A stretch of DNA of 64,000 nucleotides, taken from positions 2,677,001 through 2,741,000 of the forward strand of contig NZ_CP115543.1 of NCBI RefSeq assembly GCF_031834615.1, written 5' to 3'. Below are positions 43,664 to 50,816 of the stretch, piece after piece (the stretch's first letter is position 1; each line of letters starts with the position of its first letter). The DNA comes from Stenotrophomonas aracearum (GTDB taxonomy: Bacteria; Pseudomonadota; Gammaproteobacteria; Xanthomonadales; Xanthomonadaceae). The translations under genes were made by a program, and so were the position numbers. A model generated the notes under the pieces. The model saw only the letters and a program-made list of their open reading frames with translations. It had not been told where the DNA came from and did no database searches.

Positions 43664-44686
43664 TTACGGCGTTACGCTTTTCTTGCTTGAATCACGCACG
43701 ATCAGGGTGGGTACAAGCGTCTGCTTGTCGCCTTCCGTCTCCGTGTTGTTGCCATCCATCAACTGCAGCAGGCGCGTCGCCGCCTTGTCGCCCAACTCGG
43801 CGATACTCACCTGCATCGTCGTCAACGAGGGGTGAACGAAACGCGCCAGCGGAATGTCATCGAAGCCGGCCAGGGCCACATCGGCGGGCACGCGCACGCC
43901 GGCCTGCGCGAATGCATACAGGCAGCCGAGCGCCATCATGTCGTTGGCTGCGAACACCGCATCGGGCAATGCGCCGGCGGCCAGCAGCTCCTGCCCGGCA
44001 CGGTGGCCGGAGGCTTCGTCGAAGTCGCCTGGCAGCTCGATACCGTGCGCTTCGCCACCGAACGCGGCCAGCGCGTCGCGGAATCCGCGCAGGCGTTCGC
44101 GCGCATCGAAATTCAGATCGGGGCCGGCGATGAAGGCAATGCGCCGATGCCCGGCATCCAGCAGGTGGCGGGTCATCGCCATCGCGCCAGCGTGGTCGTC
44201 GATGCTCAGGACCGGGTGGTCCTGGTCCGGCAGATACGTGTTGATCAGCACCGTGGGCAGCGACTGCGGCAGGTTGTCGGTCAGGAAACCCGGGCTTTCC
44301 GCATACGGCGAGAGCACCAGTAGCCCGTCGACCCGGCCGCGCATGGCGCGCAGGGCCGCGCCCTGCTGCTCCTGGTCGCCGTGGTAGCTGGACACCAGCA
44401 GGTGCTGGCGGCGCGCGCGTGCCACCCCGTCGATGCCGCGCATCAGTTCGGAGAAGAATTCGCCATACAGGTCGGGCAGCACCACACCGATGGTGTTGGT
44501 GCGCCGGCTGCTCAGGCTGCGGGCGGCCGCGTGCGGGGTGTAGCGCAGGCGCGCTGCCACCTCGAGCACCAGCTTGCGCACGGGCTCGGCGACGTTTTCA
44601 TGGCCGTTGAGCGCACGCGAGACCGTTGCCACGCTGACGCGGGCTTCGCGGGCTACATCTTTGATGGTGATGGCTGCCTTGTTCAC
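43664..44686 (-). CDS. LacI family transcriptional regulator of the glycan locus
   Basis: This 340-residue repressor has an N-terminal helix-turn-helix (ITIKDVAREARVSVATVSRALNG, about 5-28) and hinge helix (AARSLSSRRTNTIGVVLP). A periplasmic-binding-protein-like sensor domain (about 62-335) ends GFDDIPLARFVHPSLTTM. GTG 44686 was chosen because GGAGGG lies 8 bases upstream; GTG 44701 would put that site inside the gene. A perfect LacI-type palindrome at 44730-44743 suggests autoregulation, and a second at 40483-40496 suggests control of the downstream operon. The inducer should be the imported sugar. Confidence 0.92.
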   Translation of the reverse strand: MNKAAITIKDVAREARVSVATVSRALNGHENVAEPVRKLVLEVAARLRYTPHAAARSLSSRRTNTIGVVLPDLYGEFFSELMRGIDGVARARRQHLLVSSYHGDQEQQGAALRAMRGRVDGLLVLSPYAESPGFLTDNLPQSLPTVLINTYLPDQDHPVLSIDDHAGAMAMTRHLLDAGHRRIAFIAGPDLNFDARERLRGFRDALAAFGGEAHGIELPGDFDEASGHRAGQELLAAGALPDAVFAANDMMALGCLYAFAQAGVRVPADVALAGFDDIPLARFVHPSLTTMQVSIAELGDKAATRLLQLMDGNNTETEGDKQTLVPTLIVRDSSKKSVTP

Positions 44687-44729
44687 TTCGCCGCCCTCCA
44701 CGGCTTAGAGATCTGGGCTTGGCGCGGAA

Positions 44730-44743
44730 TGTAAGCGTTTTCA
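44730..44743. promoter_or_regulatory. LacI-family operator upstream of lacI
   Basis: tgtaagcgttttca matches TGNAANCGNTTNCA at all fixed positions and lies 43 bases before the GTG start. A lone half-site-like tgtaaac is at 44752-44758. It probably mediates autorepression and, by readthrough, control of the receptor gene. Confidence 0.75.
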
Positions 44744-44849
44744 TTCCCAGATGTAAACAGTCCGTTAGGCGAATGTCTCACGGCGGTAACCTCGAGATGT
44801 CTTGAAGAGGTCGCCCCGGGACTTGCCGGGACAAGGCAGGACAAGGGTT

Positions 44850-45119
44850 TCAGCCCTGTTCTGGCGGGGTCTGGGCGTCGATGGACAGCGCGTGGATATC
44901 GGTCTCCATCATCGTGCCCACGGCCGCATAGACCATGCGGTGGCGCGCAAGCGGCAGCTTGCCCTTGAACGCGGCGCTGACCACGCGCACGTTGAAATGC
45001 CCGCGCCCGTCGCGCGCGCCTTCATGGCCGGCATGGCGGTGGCTGTCGTCTTCCACCTCCAGCAGCACCGGGTCCAGCGCGGCCTGCAGGGCCGCGCGGA
45101 TGCGCTCGACCCGGTTCAC
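44850..45119 (-). CDS. BolA family protein
   Basis: This 89-residue protein has a BolA fold (class II KH-like) with the conserved [28 protein letters not shown] block. The histidines can co-ligate an Fe-S cluster with monothiol glutaredoxins, and the helix [11 protein letters not shown] completes the signature. BolA proteins act in Fe-S trafficking and, in E. coli, morphology control. The GTG start overlaps the yciI stop (GTGA), so the two genes are translationally coupled. Confidence 0.9.
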   Translation of the reverse strand: MNRVERIRAALQAALDPVLLEVEDDSHRHAGHEGARDGRGHFNVRVVSAAFKGKLPLARHRMVYAAVGTMMETDIHALSIDAQTPPEQG

Positions 45120-45415
45120 GGCAGCACCTTACGGAACGGGCGCACCTGCACCCGGGTGTACACGCCGGCCTCCACGTAGGGATCTTCGGCGCCCCAGGCC
45201 TGCGCCTGTTCCAGCGAATCGAACGCGGCAATCACCACGCTGCCGCTGAAGCCGGCCGGACCCGGGTCTTCGCTGTCGATGGCCGGGCACGGGCCGGCCA
45301 GCAGCAGCCGGCCCTCGTCGCGCAGGGCTTCCAGGCGGGCCAGGTGGGCCGGGCGGGCCGCCAGCCGGGCGGGCAGCACATCGGTGCCGTCATAGCCTTC
45401 AATCACATACCACAC
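45116..45415 (-). CDS. yciI: YciI family protein
   Basis: This 99-residue protein resembles E. coli YciI closely in length and in [25 protein letters not shown] and [21 protein letters not shown]. The fold is ferredoxin-like with a conserved His/Asp pair suspected of catalysis; the biochemical role is unknown. GTG 45415 (giving [10 protein letters not shown]) has GGAG six bases upstream and matches E. coli; TTG at 45421 is the only longer option. It is the first gene of the yciI-bolA pair. Confidence 0.92.
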   Translation of the reverse strand: MWYVIEGYDGTDVLPARLAARPAHLARLEALRDEGRLLLAGPCPAIDSEDPGPAGFSGSVVIAAFDSLEQAQAWGAEDPYVEAGVYTRVQVRPFRKVLP

Positions 45416-45717
45416 GGGCAACTCCAGGGTTCAGCTAAACAAACCCCGCGATTCTAGCCCGCCTCGCTGGACACTGCCGTTGTGAAGCCGTACTCTTGTC
45501 CACATTGCACGTGGCTGGACGCAGCAACCCGGTCGGTACCGGGCCCCCTGCCCCACACCAGCACACGTAGACGACCTCCTGTAGTTCTGCCGCTGCACGT
45601 TCGCAGCGCGTCCTGCTGCTGTTTGAAATGTGGAACCACGCCGGCACAGGCGTGTCATGGCTTGCGGCCGGGTCCGGCGCAGCAAACTGGTCCGTTGCAA
45701 TACCGACGTCAATCTTG
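45416..45717. promoter_or_regulatory. Divergent promoter region of yciI-bolA and scpA
   Basis: About 300 bp separates the two transcription units. An in-frame ATG at 45628 could extend ScpA by 30 residues, but those are not ScpA-like. I see no palindrome, RNA gene or convincing regulator site here. Confidence 0.4.
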
Positions 45718-46623
45718 ATGACTTCCGAACTCGCGCTCGACGCGAACCCGCAAACCCGGCCGACCGCCCCGCAGCAGCAGGAAATGCCGCTGGCCGTGGT
45801 GCATGGTCAACCGGTCCTGCAGATCCCGCAGGACCTGTACATCCCGCCGGATGCGCTGGAAGTCATCCTGGACGCGTTTGAAGGTCCGCTGGACCTGCTG
45901 CTGTACCTGATCCGCCGGCAGAACCTGGACATCCTGGACATCCCCGTCGCCGAAATCACCCGGCAGTACGTGGACTACATCAATGTCATGCAGGAGCTGC
46001 GCTTCGAACTGGCCGCCGAGTATCTGGTGATGGCCGCGATCCTGGCCGAGGTGAAGTCGCGGATGCTGCTGCCGCGCCCGCCGAGCATCGAAGGCGAGGA
46101 AGGCGACCCGCGTGCGGAACTGGTGCGCCGGCTGCAGGAGTACGAACGTTTCAAGCAGGCTGCCGAAGACATCGACGCCCTGCCCCGCCAGGACCGCGAC
46201 ACCAGCCTGGCGCATGCCTTCGTGCCCGACCGCGCGGCGATCAAGCTGCCGCCGCCGGTGGACCTGAAGGAAATGCTGCTGGCGCTGCACGACGTGCTCA
46301 AGCGCGCCGAGCTGTTCACCGGCCACGCGATCAAGCGCGAGGCCCTGAGCGTGCGCCAGCGCATGGGCGACGTGCTGGGCCGTCTGGAAGACGGCAAGTT
46401 CTACCGTTTTGAAACGCTGTTCACCGCCGAAGAAGGCAAGCTGGGGGTACTGGTCACCTTCCTGGCCCTGCTCGAACTGGCCAAGGAACAGCTGCTGGAC
46501 ATCGTGCAGGAGGCGCCGCTGGCGCCGATCTACGTCAAATCCCTGGCCGCCGGCAACACCAACGAACCGCTGCAGTTCAACAGCGAATTCGACGATGCCG
46601 ACGCCGCCAACGAATCCGACTGA
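45718..46623 (+). CDS. scpA: Segregation and condensation protein A
   Basis: This 301-residue kleisin bridges the SMC heads in the Smc-ScpAB condensin. The N-terminal kleisin helix region reads FEGPLDLLLYLIRRQNLDILDIPVAEITRQYVDYI (about 52-86). The C-terminal winged-helix part ends near LEDGKFYRFETLFTAEEGKLGVLVTFLALLELAKEQ. A leader of about 35 Pro/Thr/Gln-rich residues precedes the core, and in-frame ATGs at 45784 and 45628 are alternative starts. scpB follows after 15 bases and rluB directly after that, the usual order in proteobacteria. Confidence 0.92.
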   Translation: MTSELALDANPQTRPTAPQQQEMPLAVVHGQPVLQIPQDLYIPPDALEVILDAFEGPLDLLLYLIRRQNLDILDIPVAEITRQYVDYINVMQELRFELAAEYLVMAAILAEVKSRMLLPRPPSIEGEEGDPRAELVRRLQEYERFKQAAEDIDALPRQDRDTSLAHAFVPDRAAIKLPPPVDLKEMLLALHDVLKRAELFTGHAIKREALSVRQRMGDVLGRLEDGKFYRFETLFTAEEGKLGVLVTFLALLELAKEQLLDIVQEAPLAPIYVKSLAAGNTNEPLQFNSEFDDADAANESD

Positions 46624-46638
46624 GCACCCGACCCACGC

Positions 46639-47616
46639 ATGGATCAACCGCTGATCAACCGTATTGTCGAAGGGGCGCTGCTGGCCTCGAGCCAGCCGCT
46701 GACCCTGGCCCAGCTGCAGGGCCTGTTCCCGGAAGAGGAACCGGCGCCGCCGGGCAGCATCGAACGGGCACTGGAACTGCTGCGCGAAGGCTGCGCCGAG
46801 CGTGGCGTGGAGCTGGTCGAGGTCGCCTCCGGCTTCCGCTTCCAGGTCACCAACGAGGTCCACGGCTTCATCACCCGGCTGTGGACCGAGCGCAAGACCC
46901 GCTACACCCGCGCCACCCTGGAAACCCTGGCGCTGATCGCCTACCGCCAGCCGATCACCCGCGGCGAGATCGAACAGGTCCGTGGCGTGGCGGTCAGCAG
47001 CAATATCATCCAGGCTCTGGAAGAACGCGAATGGATCCGCGTGATCGGCCACCGCGACGTACCCGGCAAGCCGGCCCTGTTCGGTACCACCAAGGGCTTC
47101 CTGGATTACTTCGGGCTCAAGCGCCTGGACGAACTGCCGCCGTTGTCGGAACTGCGCGACCTGGGCGAACTGGAACCGCAGCTGCCGCTGGACACCGACG
47201 GCCAGCCGGCCGGCCGGATCACCGCAGGTGCAGCGACTCCAGACGCCGAAGGTGACACCGACGTAGAGCCGGGCTCTTCCCGGCTGCCGGACGCCGACCA
47301 ACCTTCCGACGCCGATTCCGAACCGGAACCGCCGCTGGACCCCAACGCGGCCCGTGCCGCCGCCCGTGCCGCCCTGATGTCGGCCCGACTGGCGGAACAG
47401 GACGACACGCAGGACAATAGCGACGCGCCCGCACCTGCGGAAGTCGCCGACCATGCTTCACCCGCCAGCGATGGCGAGCCCGATTCCGTGCCGGTAGACC
47501 GCACGGCGCACCATCCAGAAACCGAAGACAACGCCGTCGCGACGACGACCGTGGCTGTTGACGAAGCCGATCCCGAACCAGAGGCCGACGAAACGTCGCC
47601 GGCCGGAGCCAAGTAG
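46639..47616 (+). CDS. scpB: Segregation and condensation protein B
   Basis: This 325-residue protein has two winged-helix domains in residues 1-180. Conserved LETLALIAYRQPITRGEIEQVRGVAVSSNIIQALEEREWI and TTKGFLDYFGLKRLDELPPL define the family. As an ScpA partner it joins chromosome condensation. The C-terminal 140 residues are an acidic Asp/Glu/Pro/Ala extension absent from typical ScpB (about 200 residues). The extension contains an in-frame GTAG palindrome (47263-47285) encoding VEPGSSRL. rluB begins on the base after the scpB stop. Confidence 0.92.
   Translation: MDQPLINRIVEGALLASSQPLTLAQLQGLFPEEEPAPPGSIERALELLREGCAERGVELVEVASGFRFQVTNEVHGFITRLWTERKTRYTRATLETLALIAYRQPITRGEIEQVRGVAVSSNIIQALEEREWIRVIGHRDVPGKPALFGTTKGFLDYFGLKRLDELPPLSELRDLGELEPQLPLDTDGQPAGRITAGAATPDAEGDTDVEPGSSRLPDADQPSDADSEPEPPLDPNAARAAARAALMSARLAEQDDTQDNSDAPAPAEVADHASPASDGEPDSVPVDRTAHHPETEDNAVATTTVAVDEADPEPEADETSPAGAK
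47263..47285. repeat. GTAG palindrome inside scpB
   Basis: GTAGAGCCGGGC-tct-TCCCGGCT is close to the 41 bp units at 24800 but is read in frame as part of the ScpB tail. It indicates that a REP-like element was captured into a disordered coding region. Confidence 0.6.
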
Positions 47617-49347
47617 ATGAGTGACACCCCCCGCAAGCTGTCGTTGAACAAGCTTTCGCTCAAGCGCGAAACCGCCACCGAACAGCCCAAGCTCGAAGAG
47701 CGCCTGCACAAGGTGCTGGCCCAGGCCGGCCTCGGTTCGCGCCGCGCGCTGGAACAGCGCATCGCCGACGGCCTGGTCAAGGTCAATGGCGAAGTGGCCA
47801 AGACCGGCCAGTCGATCAAGAGCGGCGACAAGGTCGACCTGGACGGCCGTGGCTTCGTTGCCACCGCGCTGACCGAGACCTCGCGCGTGCTGGCCTACAA
47901 CAAGCCCGAAGGCGAAGTGACCACGCGCGAAGATCCCGAAGGTCGCCCGACCGTGTTCGAAGCGCTGCCGGCCCTGAAGGGCGCGCGCTGGATCGCGATC
48001 GGCCGCCTGGACATCAACACCACCGGCCTGCTGCTGGCGACCACCGACGGTGAGCTGGCCAACGCGATGATGCACCCCTCCTACGAGGTCGAACGCGAAT
48101 ACGTGGTGCGCGTGCGCGCCCCGGAAGGCGAAGAGAAGGTGCCCGACAACATCGTCGACCGCCTCGCCCGTGGCGTGGCGCTGGAAGACGGCCCGGCCAA
48201 GTTCGACGAGATCGAACGCATTGGCGGCACCGATTCGCACGACTGGTTCCGCGTGGTGGTCAAGGAAGGCCGCAACCGCGAAGTGCGCCGCCTGTGGGAA
48301 TCGCAGGGCTGCCAGGTCAGCCGCCTGAAGCGTACCCGCTACGGCAAGATCACCCTGCCGCGCGAACTGCTGCGCGGTCAGTCGCAGGAACTCACCGCCA
48401 AGCAGGTCGAGCAGCTGCGCGCCGAACTCAAGCTGGAAGAAGGCGCGCCGTCGGCGCTGACCCTGCAGCCGGTGATCGGCCAGCGCCGCGCCGCCAAGAC
48501 GACCGTGCGCGTTTCGCGCGAAGGTGGCCGTGGCAATGCCTACGTCAACGGCCACAACCAGGCCGATGAAGGCCGCGAGCTGCGTCGTTTCGACAACGTG
48601 CGCGAAGAGCGCGGCCGCGGTCGCGGTGGCAAGGGCGGCGGTTTCAAGGGTGGCCTGACGGTCACCGGCGAAGCGGCGGCCAAGCAGTCGCAGCGTCCGT
48701 TCAAGCAGCGTCCCGATAAGGGCAACCGCGCGCTTCCCGAAGGCAACCCGGCCGCGTTCCGCAGCTGGTACGTGCCCGATGGCGTGAGCACTGGCCCGAG
48801 CAACCACCGCAATGCCGGTCCGGGCGCTGCCCGTGGCCCGGGCGCGCGCGGTCCGGGTGCCGGCGCCGGCGGCCAGGGGCGTCCGTACGGCAAGCCGAAG
48901 GGTCCGGGCGGCGCAGGCGGCCAGGGCCGTGGTGCGTACGGTGAGCGCAGCGGCGGCGGTTTCGGTGGCGAAGGCCGTGGCGGCGAAGGTCGCGGCGGCT
49001 TCGGCGGCCAGGGTCGTCCGGCCCGTGCTGGCGCGGGCAACCGCGGTGGCCAGGGCGCACAGCGCCATCCCTACGGTCACCCGGGCAATGCCCCGAGCTT
49101 CCCGTCCGACCATGCCAACCCGGGCGCCAACCCCTACGGCAATGCGCGCCCGAGCGGCCGTCCTGCGGGCAACCGCGGTCCGGGCGGCCCGGGTGGCAAC
49201 CGTGGCCCGGGTGGTCCCGGCGGCAATCGCGGCCCCGGTGGTCCGGGTGCGCGCGGTCCGGGCGGTCGCCCCGGCGGCGCCCGTCCGGGCGGCAACCGCG
49301 GCCCCGGCGGCGGTGGCCATCGTGGCGGCGGTCCGCGTGGCGGCTGA
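47617..49347 (+). CDS. rluB: 23S rRNA pseudouridine synthase RluB with long RGG/Pro-Gly tail
   Basis: This is a 576-residue RsuA/RluB-family enzyme modifying U2605 of 23S rRNA (E. coli numbering). An S4 domain (about 27-85, RLHKVLAQAGLGSRRALEQRI) precedes the catalytic domain with Asp in IGRLDINTTGLLL and the KEGRNREVRRLWE motif. After about residue 300 it continues as a low-complexity tail of some 270 residues rich in Gly, Arg, Pro and Asn. The tail includes GNRGPGGPG tandem copies near the end, and E. coli RluB lacks such a tail at this size. It is the last gene of scpA-scpB-rluB and is followed by a strong terminator. Confidence 0.93.
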   Translation: MSDTPRKLSLNKLSLKRETATEQPKLEERLHKVLAQAGLGSRRALEQRIADGLVKVNGEVAKTGQSIKSGDKVDLDGRGFVATALTETSRVLAYNKPEGEVTTREDPEGRPTVFEALPALKGARWIAIGRLDINTTGLLLATTDGELANAMMHPSYEVEREYVVRVRAPEGEEKVPDNIVDRLARGVALEDGPAKFDEIERIGGTDSHDWFRVVVKEGRNREVRRLWESQGCQVSRLKRTRYGKITLPRELLRGQSQELTAKQVEQLRAELKLEEGAPSALTLQPVIGQRRAAKTTVRVSREGGRGNAYVNGHNQADEGRELRRFDNVREERGRGRGGKGGGFKGGLTVTGEAAAKQSQRPFKQRPDKGNRALPEGNPAAFRSWYVPDGVSTGPSNHRNAGPGAARGPGARGPGAGAGGQGRPYGKPKGPGGAGGQGRGAYGERSGGGFGGEGRGGEGRGGFGGQGRPARAGAGNRGGQGAQRHPYGHPGNAPSFPSDHANPGANPYGNARPSGRPAGNRGPGGPGGNRGPGGPGGNRGPGGPGARGPGGRPGGARPGGNRGPGGGGHRGGGPRGG

Positions 49348-49355
49348 GTGAAGTG

Positions 49356-49386
49356 AAAAAACCCGGTCATTGATCGGGTTTTTTCG
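49356..49386. terminator. Bidirectional rho-independent terminator
   Basis: AAAAAACCCG...CGGGTTTTTT forms a long A/T-flanked stem (49356-49369 with 49371-49384) between rluB and the convergent 49407 gene. U-runs are available on both strands. Confidence 0.88.
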
Positions 49387-49406
49387 TTTGGAACATGCGT
49401 TTTTCG

Positions 49407-49841
49407 TTATCGGCGTTCGATCGTGAATCGGCTGCCGGCCACGCCCAGGTCCCACCCTTTACCGGTGCCGGCCAGGGCCAGTGAGACGTCGCCCTTGGTG
49501 ACGACCTGCGCGCTGCTGGATTTGTCGGCGCCGGCATGCGCCTCCACCGACGCGTACGAGCCGATCAGGTCGTTGAGCGAATAGGCGCCACTGAATCTGC
49601 CCTTGCCGTCGGTGATCTTCGACTTGCCCACGGTGAGGCCGCCGCCCTTGACGGTGATCTTGACCGGAATACGCGCGCCGTTGTCGCAGGTGATGGTGCC
49701 GGTGCCGGAGGCGGTCTTGTAGAACACCGACCACCCGGCCAGGTTGTACTGCAGTTCGCAGTCGATGTTGCCGGCCGCCTGGGCGGCCGGAACCGCGCCC
49801 AGGCTGGCCAGCCCGATCAGAACCAGGAAACGCTTCTTCAT
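49407..49841 (-). CDS. Periplasmic protein of unknown function
   Basis: This 144-residue precursor has a clear Sec signal peptide (MKKRFLVLIGLASLGAVPAAQA). The mature protein contains two cysteines (IDCELQ and ITCDNG) that could form a disulfide and alternating beta-type sequence with GKGRFSGAYSLNDLIGSYAS. I do not recognise the family. The gene stands alone downstream of the split DUF1592 gene and convergent with rluB, sharing a bidirectional terminator. Confidence 0.7.
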   Translation of the reverse strand: MKKRFLVLIGLASLGAVPAAQAAGNIDCELQYNLAGWSVFYKTASGTGTITCDNGARIPVKITVKGGGLTVGKSKITDGKGRFSGAYSLNDLIGSYASVEAHAGADKSSSAQVVTKGDVSLALAGTGKGWDLGVAGSRFTIERR

Positions 49842-49883
49842 TGCGGTGACCCCATGCCGGTGGATGATGAGGGCGAATCTAGC

Positions 49884-50816
49884 TCATTTGGCGGGCTCCT
49901 CGTCCAGGCGGCGGTTCATCGTTTCAGCGGTCAGCAAGGTAGACGCCAGCTTGCGCACGTCGCCATCCGTCAGCAGCGTGTCGCGCGCCTTCGACACCGT
50001 CTTCAGGCTGGACTTGTCCGGCCGCGCGCCCATCGCGTAGCGATAGAAGCCGCTGGCCAGGCACATCATCGCCTCCCGGTTGTCGGCGACGTGCTCGGCA
50101 ATGCCGCGCACATCGTCGATGTGGTCCACCCAGTTGCCACCGGAGGTGTCGATGAACTCTCCGGAGGCGTCGATGGGCACCTCCTGGTCGGTGTAGCCCT
50201 CATTGATGCCCAGCTCGGTATCGCGAAGCTTCGCAAGCTGGTCGAAGTGCTCCATCGACGCGCCGGTGTCGTTGAAGAACTTATGGCAGGTCCAGCAGGT
50301 GCCTTCCGATGCGGTTGGGCCGGTGTTGATATGCCACTTTTCGCGCTCGCCGATCGGCCGGTCCGGGTACGGATCCGGGTCGGGACGAATGGCGTTGGAT
50401 GCAAAGGTCTGGCAGAAGAGGCTGTTGCGGATCACGAAGCCGCGCATCACCAGCGCGGTGGAATGGTTGTTGGCATATTTGACCGGGAATAGAGCGGCGT
50501 TGAGCACGCCACCGCGCCAATGCGCCTGCTCGGCCGTCAGCGGGATCTTTTTCAACGCGCTGCCGGTGACCCCGCCGATTTCATAGTGGCTGGCCAGCGC
50601 CTCGTTGAGGTACGTGTAGCCCGGGTTGAACGCCTCGCGCACGGTGCCGGAACCTTCGCGGAAATTGTCTTCCAGGGTCATCCGGAACTCATCGCGCATC
50701 GCCGCGATCATCGTTGCGTCCAGGCCGGGGCGCGGCGATACCGGAATACCCGGGGCCAGGCCCGCGTAGAACGAGATGAATCGCGTCAGCTGCTGCGCCG
50801 ATCGCGGGTCGGCCAC
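49884..50816 (-). CDS. C-terminal fragment of a DUF1592/DUF1588/DUF1585 protein (after frameshift)
   Basis: This 310-residue open frame starts at GTG 50816 inside the preceding gene. Its first residues (ADPRSAQQLTRFISFYAGL) are the middle of the PSD4/DUF1592 domain, whose first half ends the preceding frame (ALLDKAGNGELETAPQVQAVIDSM). The DUF1588 segment (RGGVLNAALFPVKYANNHSTALVMRG) with a heme-like CWTCH motif follows, then a DUF1585-like end. Inserting one base near 50815/50816 would fuse both frames. It is either a pseudogene fragment or a sequencing error; independent translation by restart is possible. Confidence 0.7.
   Translation of the reverse strand: MADPRSAQQLTRFISFYAGLAPGIPVSPRPGLDATMIAAMRDEFRMTLEDNFREGSGTVREAFNPGYTYLNEALASHYEIGGVTGSALKKIPLTAEQAHWRGGVLNAALFPVKYANNHSTALVMRGFVIRNSLFCQTFASNAIRPDPDPYPDRPIGEREKWHINTGPTASEGTCWTCHKFFNDTGASMEHFDQLAKLRDTELGINEGYTDQEVPIDASGEFIDTSGGNWVDHIDDVRGIAEHVADNREAMMCLASGFYRYAMGARPDKSSLKTVSKARDTLLTDGDVRKLASTLLTAETMNRRLDEEPAK

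Noticed and set aside
37544..43690. 2048-codon plus-strand frame across the glycan operon
   Set aside because: It is antisense to five clear genes and spans their junctions; composition is typical of a complementary-strand artefact in high-GC DNA.
45435..45717. Three overlapping minus-strand frames upstream of yciI
   Set aside because: They are cysteine- and arginine-rich, overlap one another in different phases and have no ribosome site; they fit promoter-region DNA.
50786..50816. Programmed ribosomal frameshift joining the two DUF1592 frames
   Set aside because: No slippery heptamer or downstream structure is visible at the junction; a simple one-base loss explains the data better.
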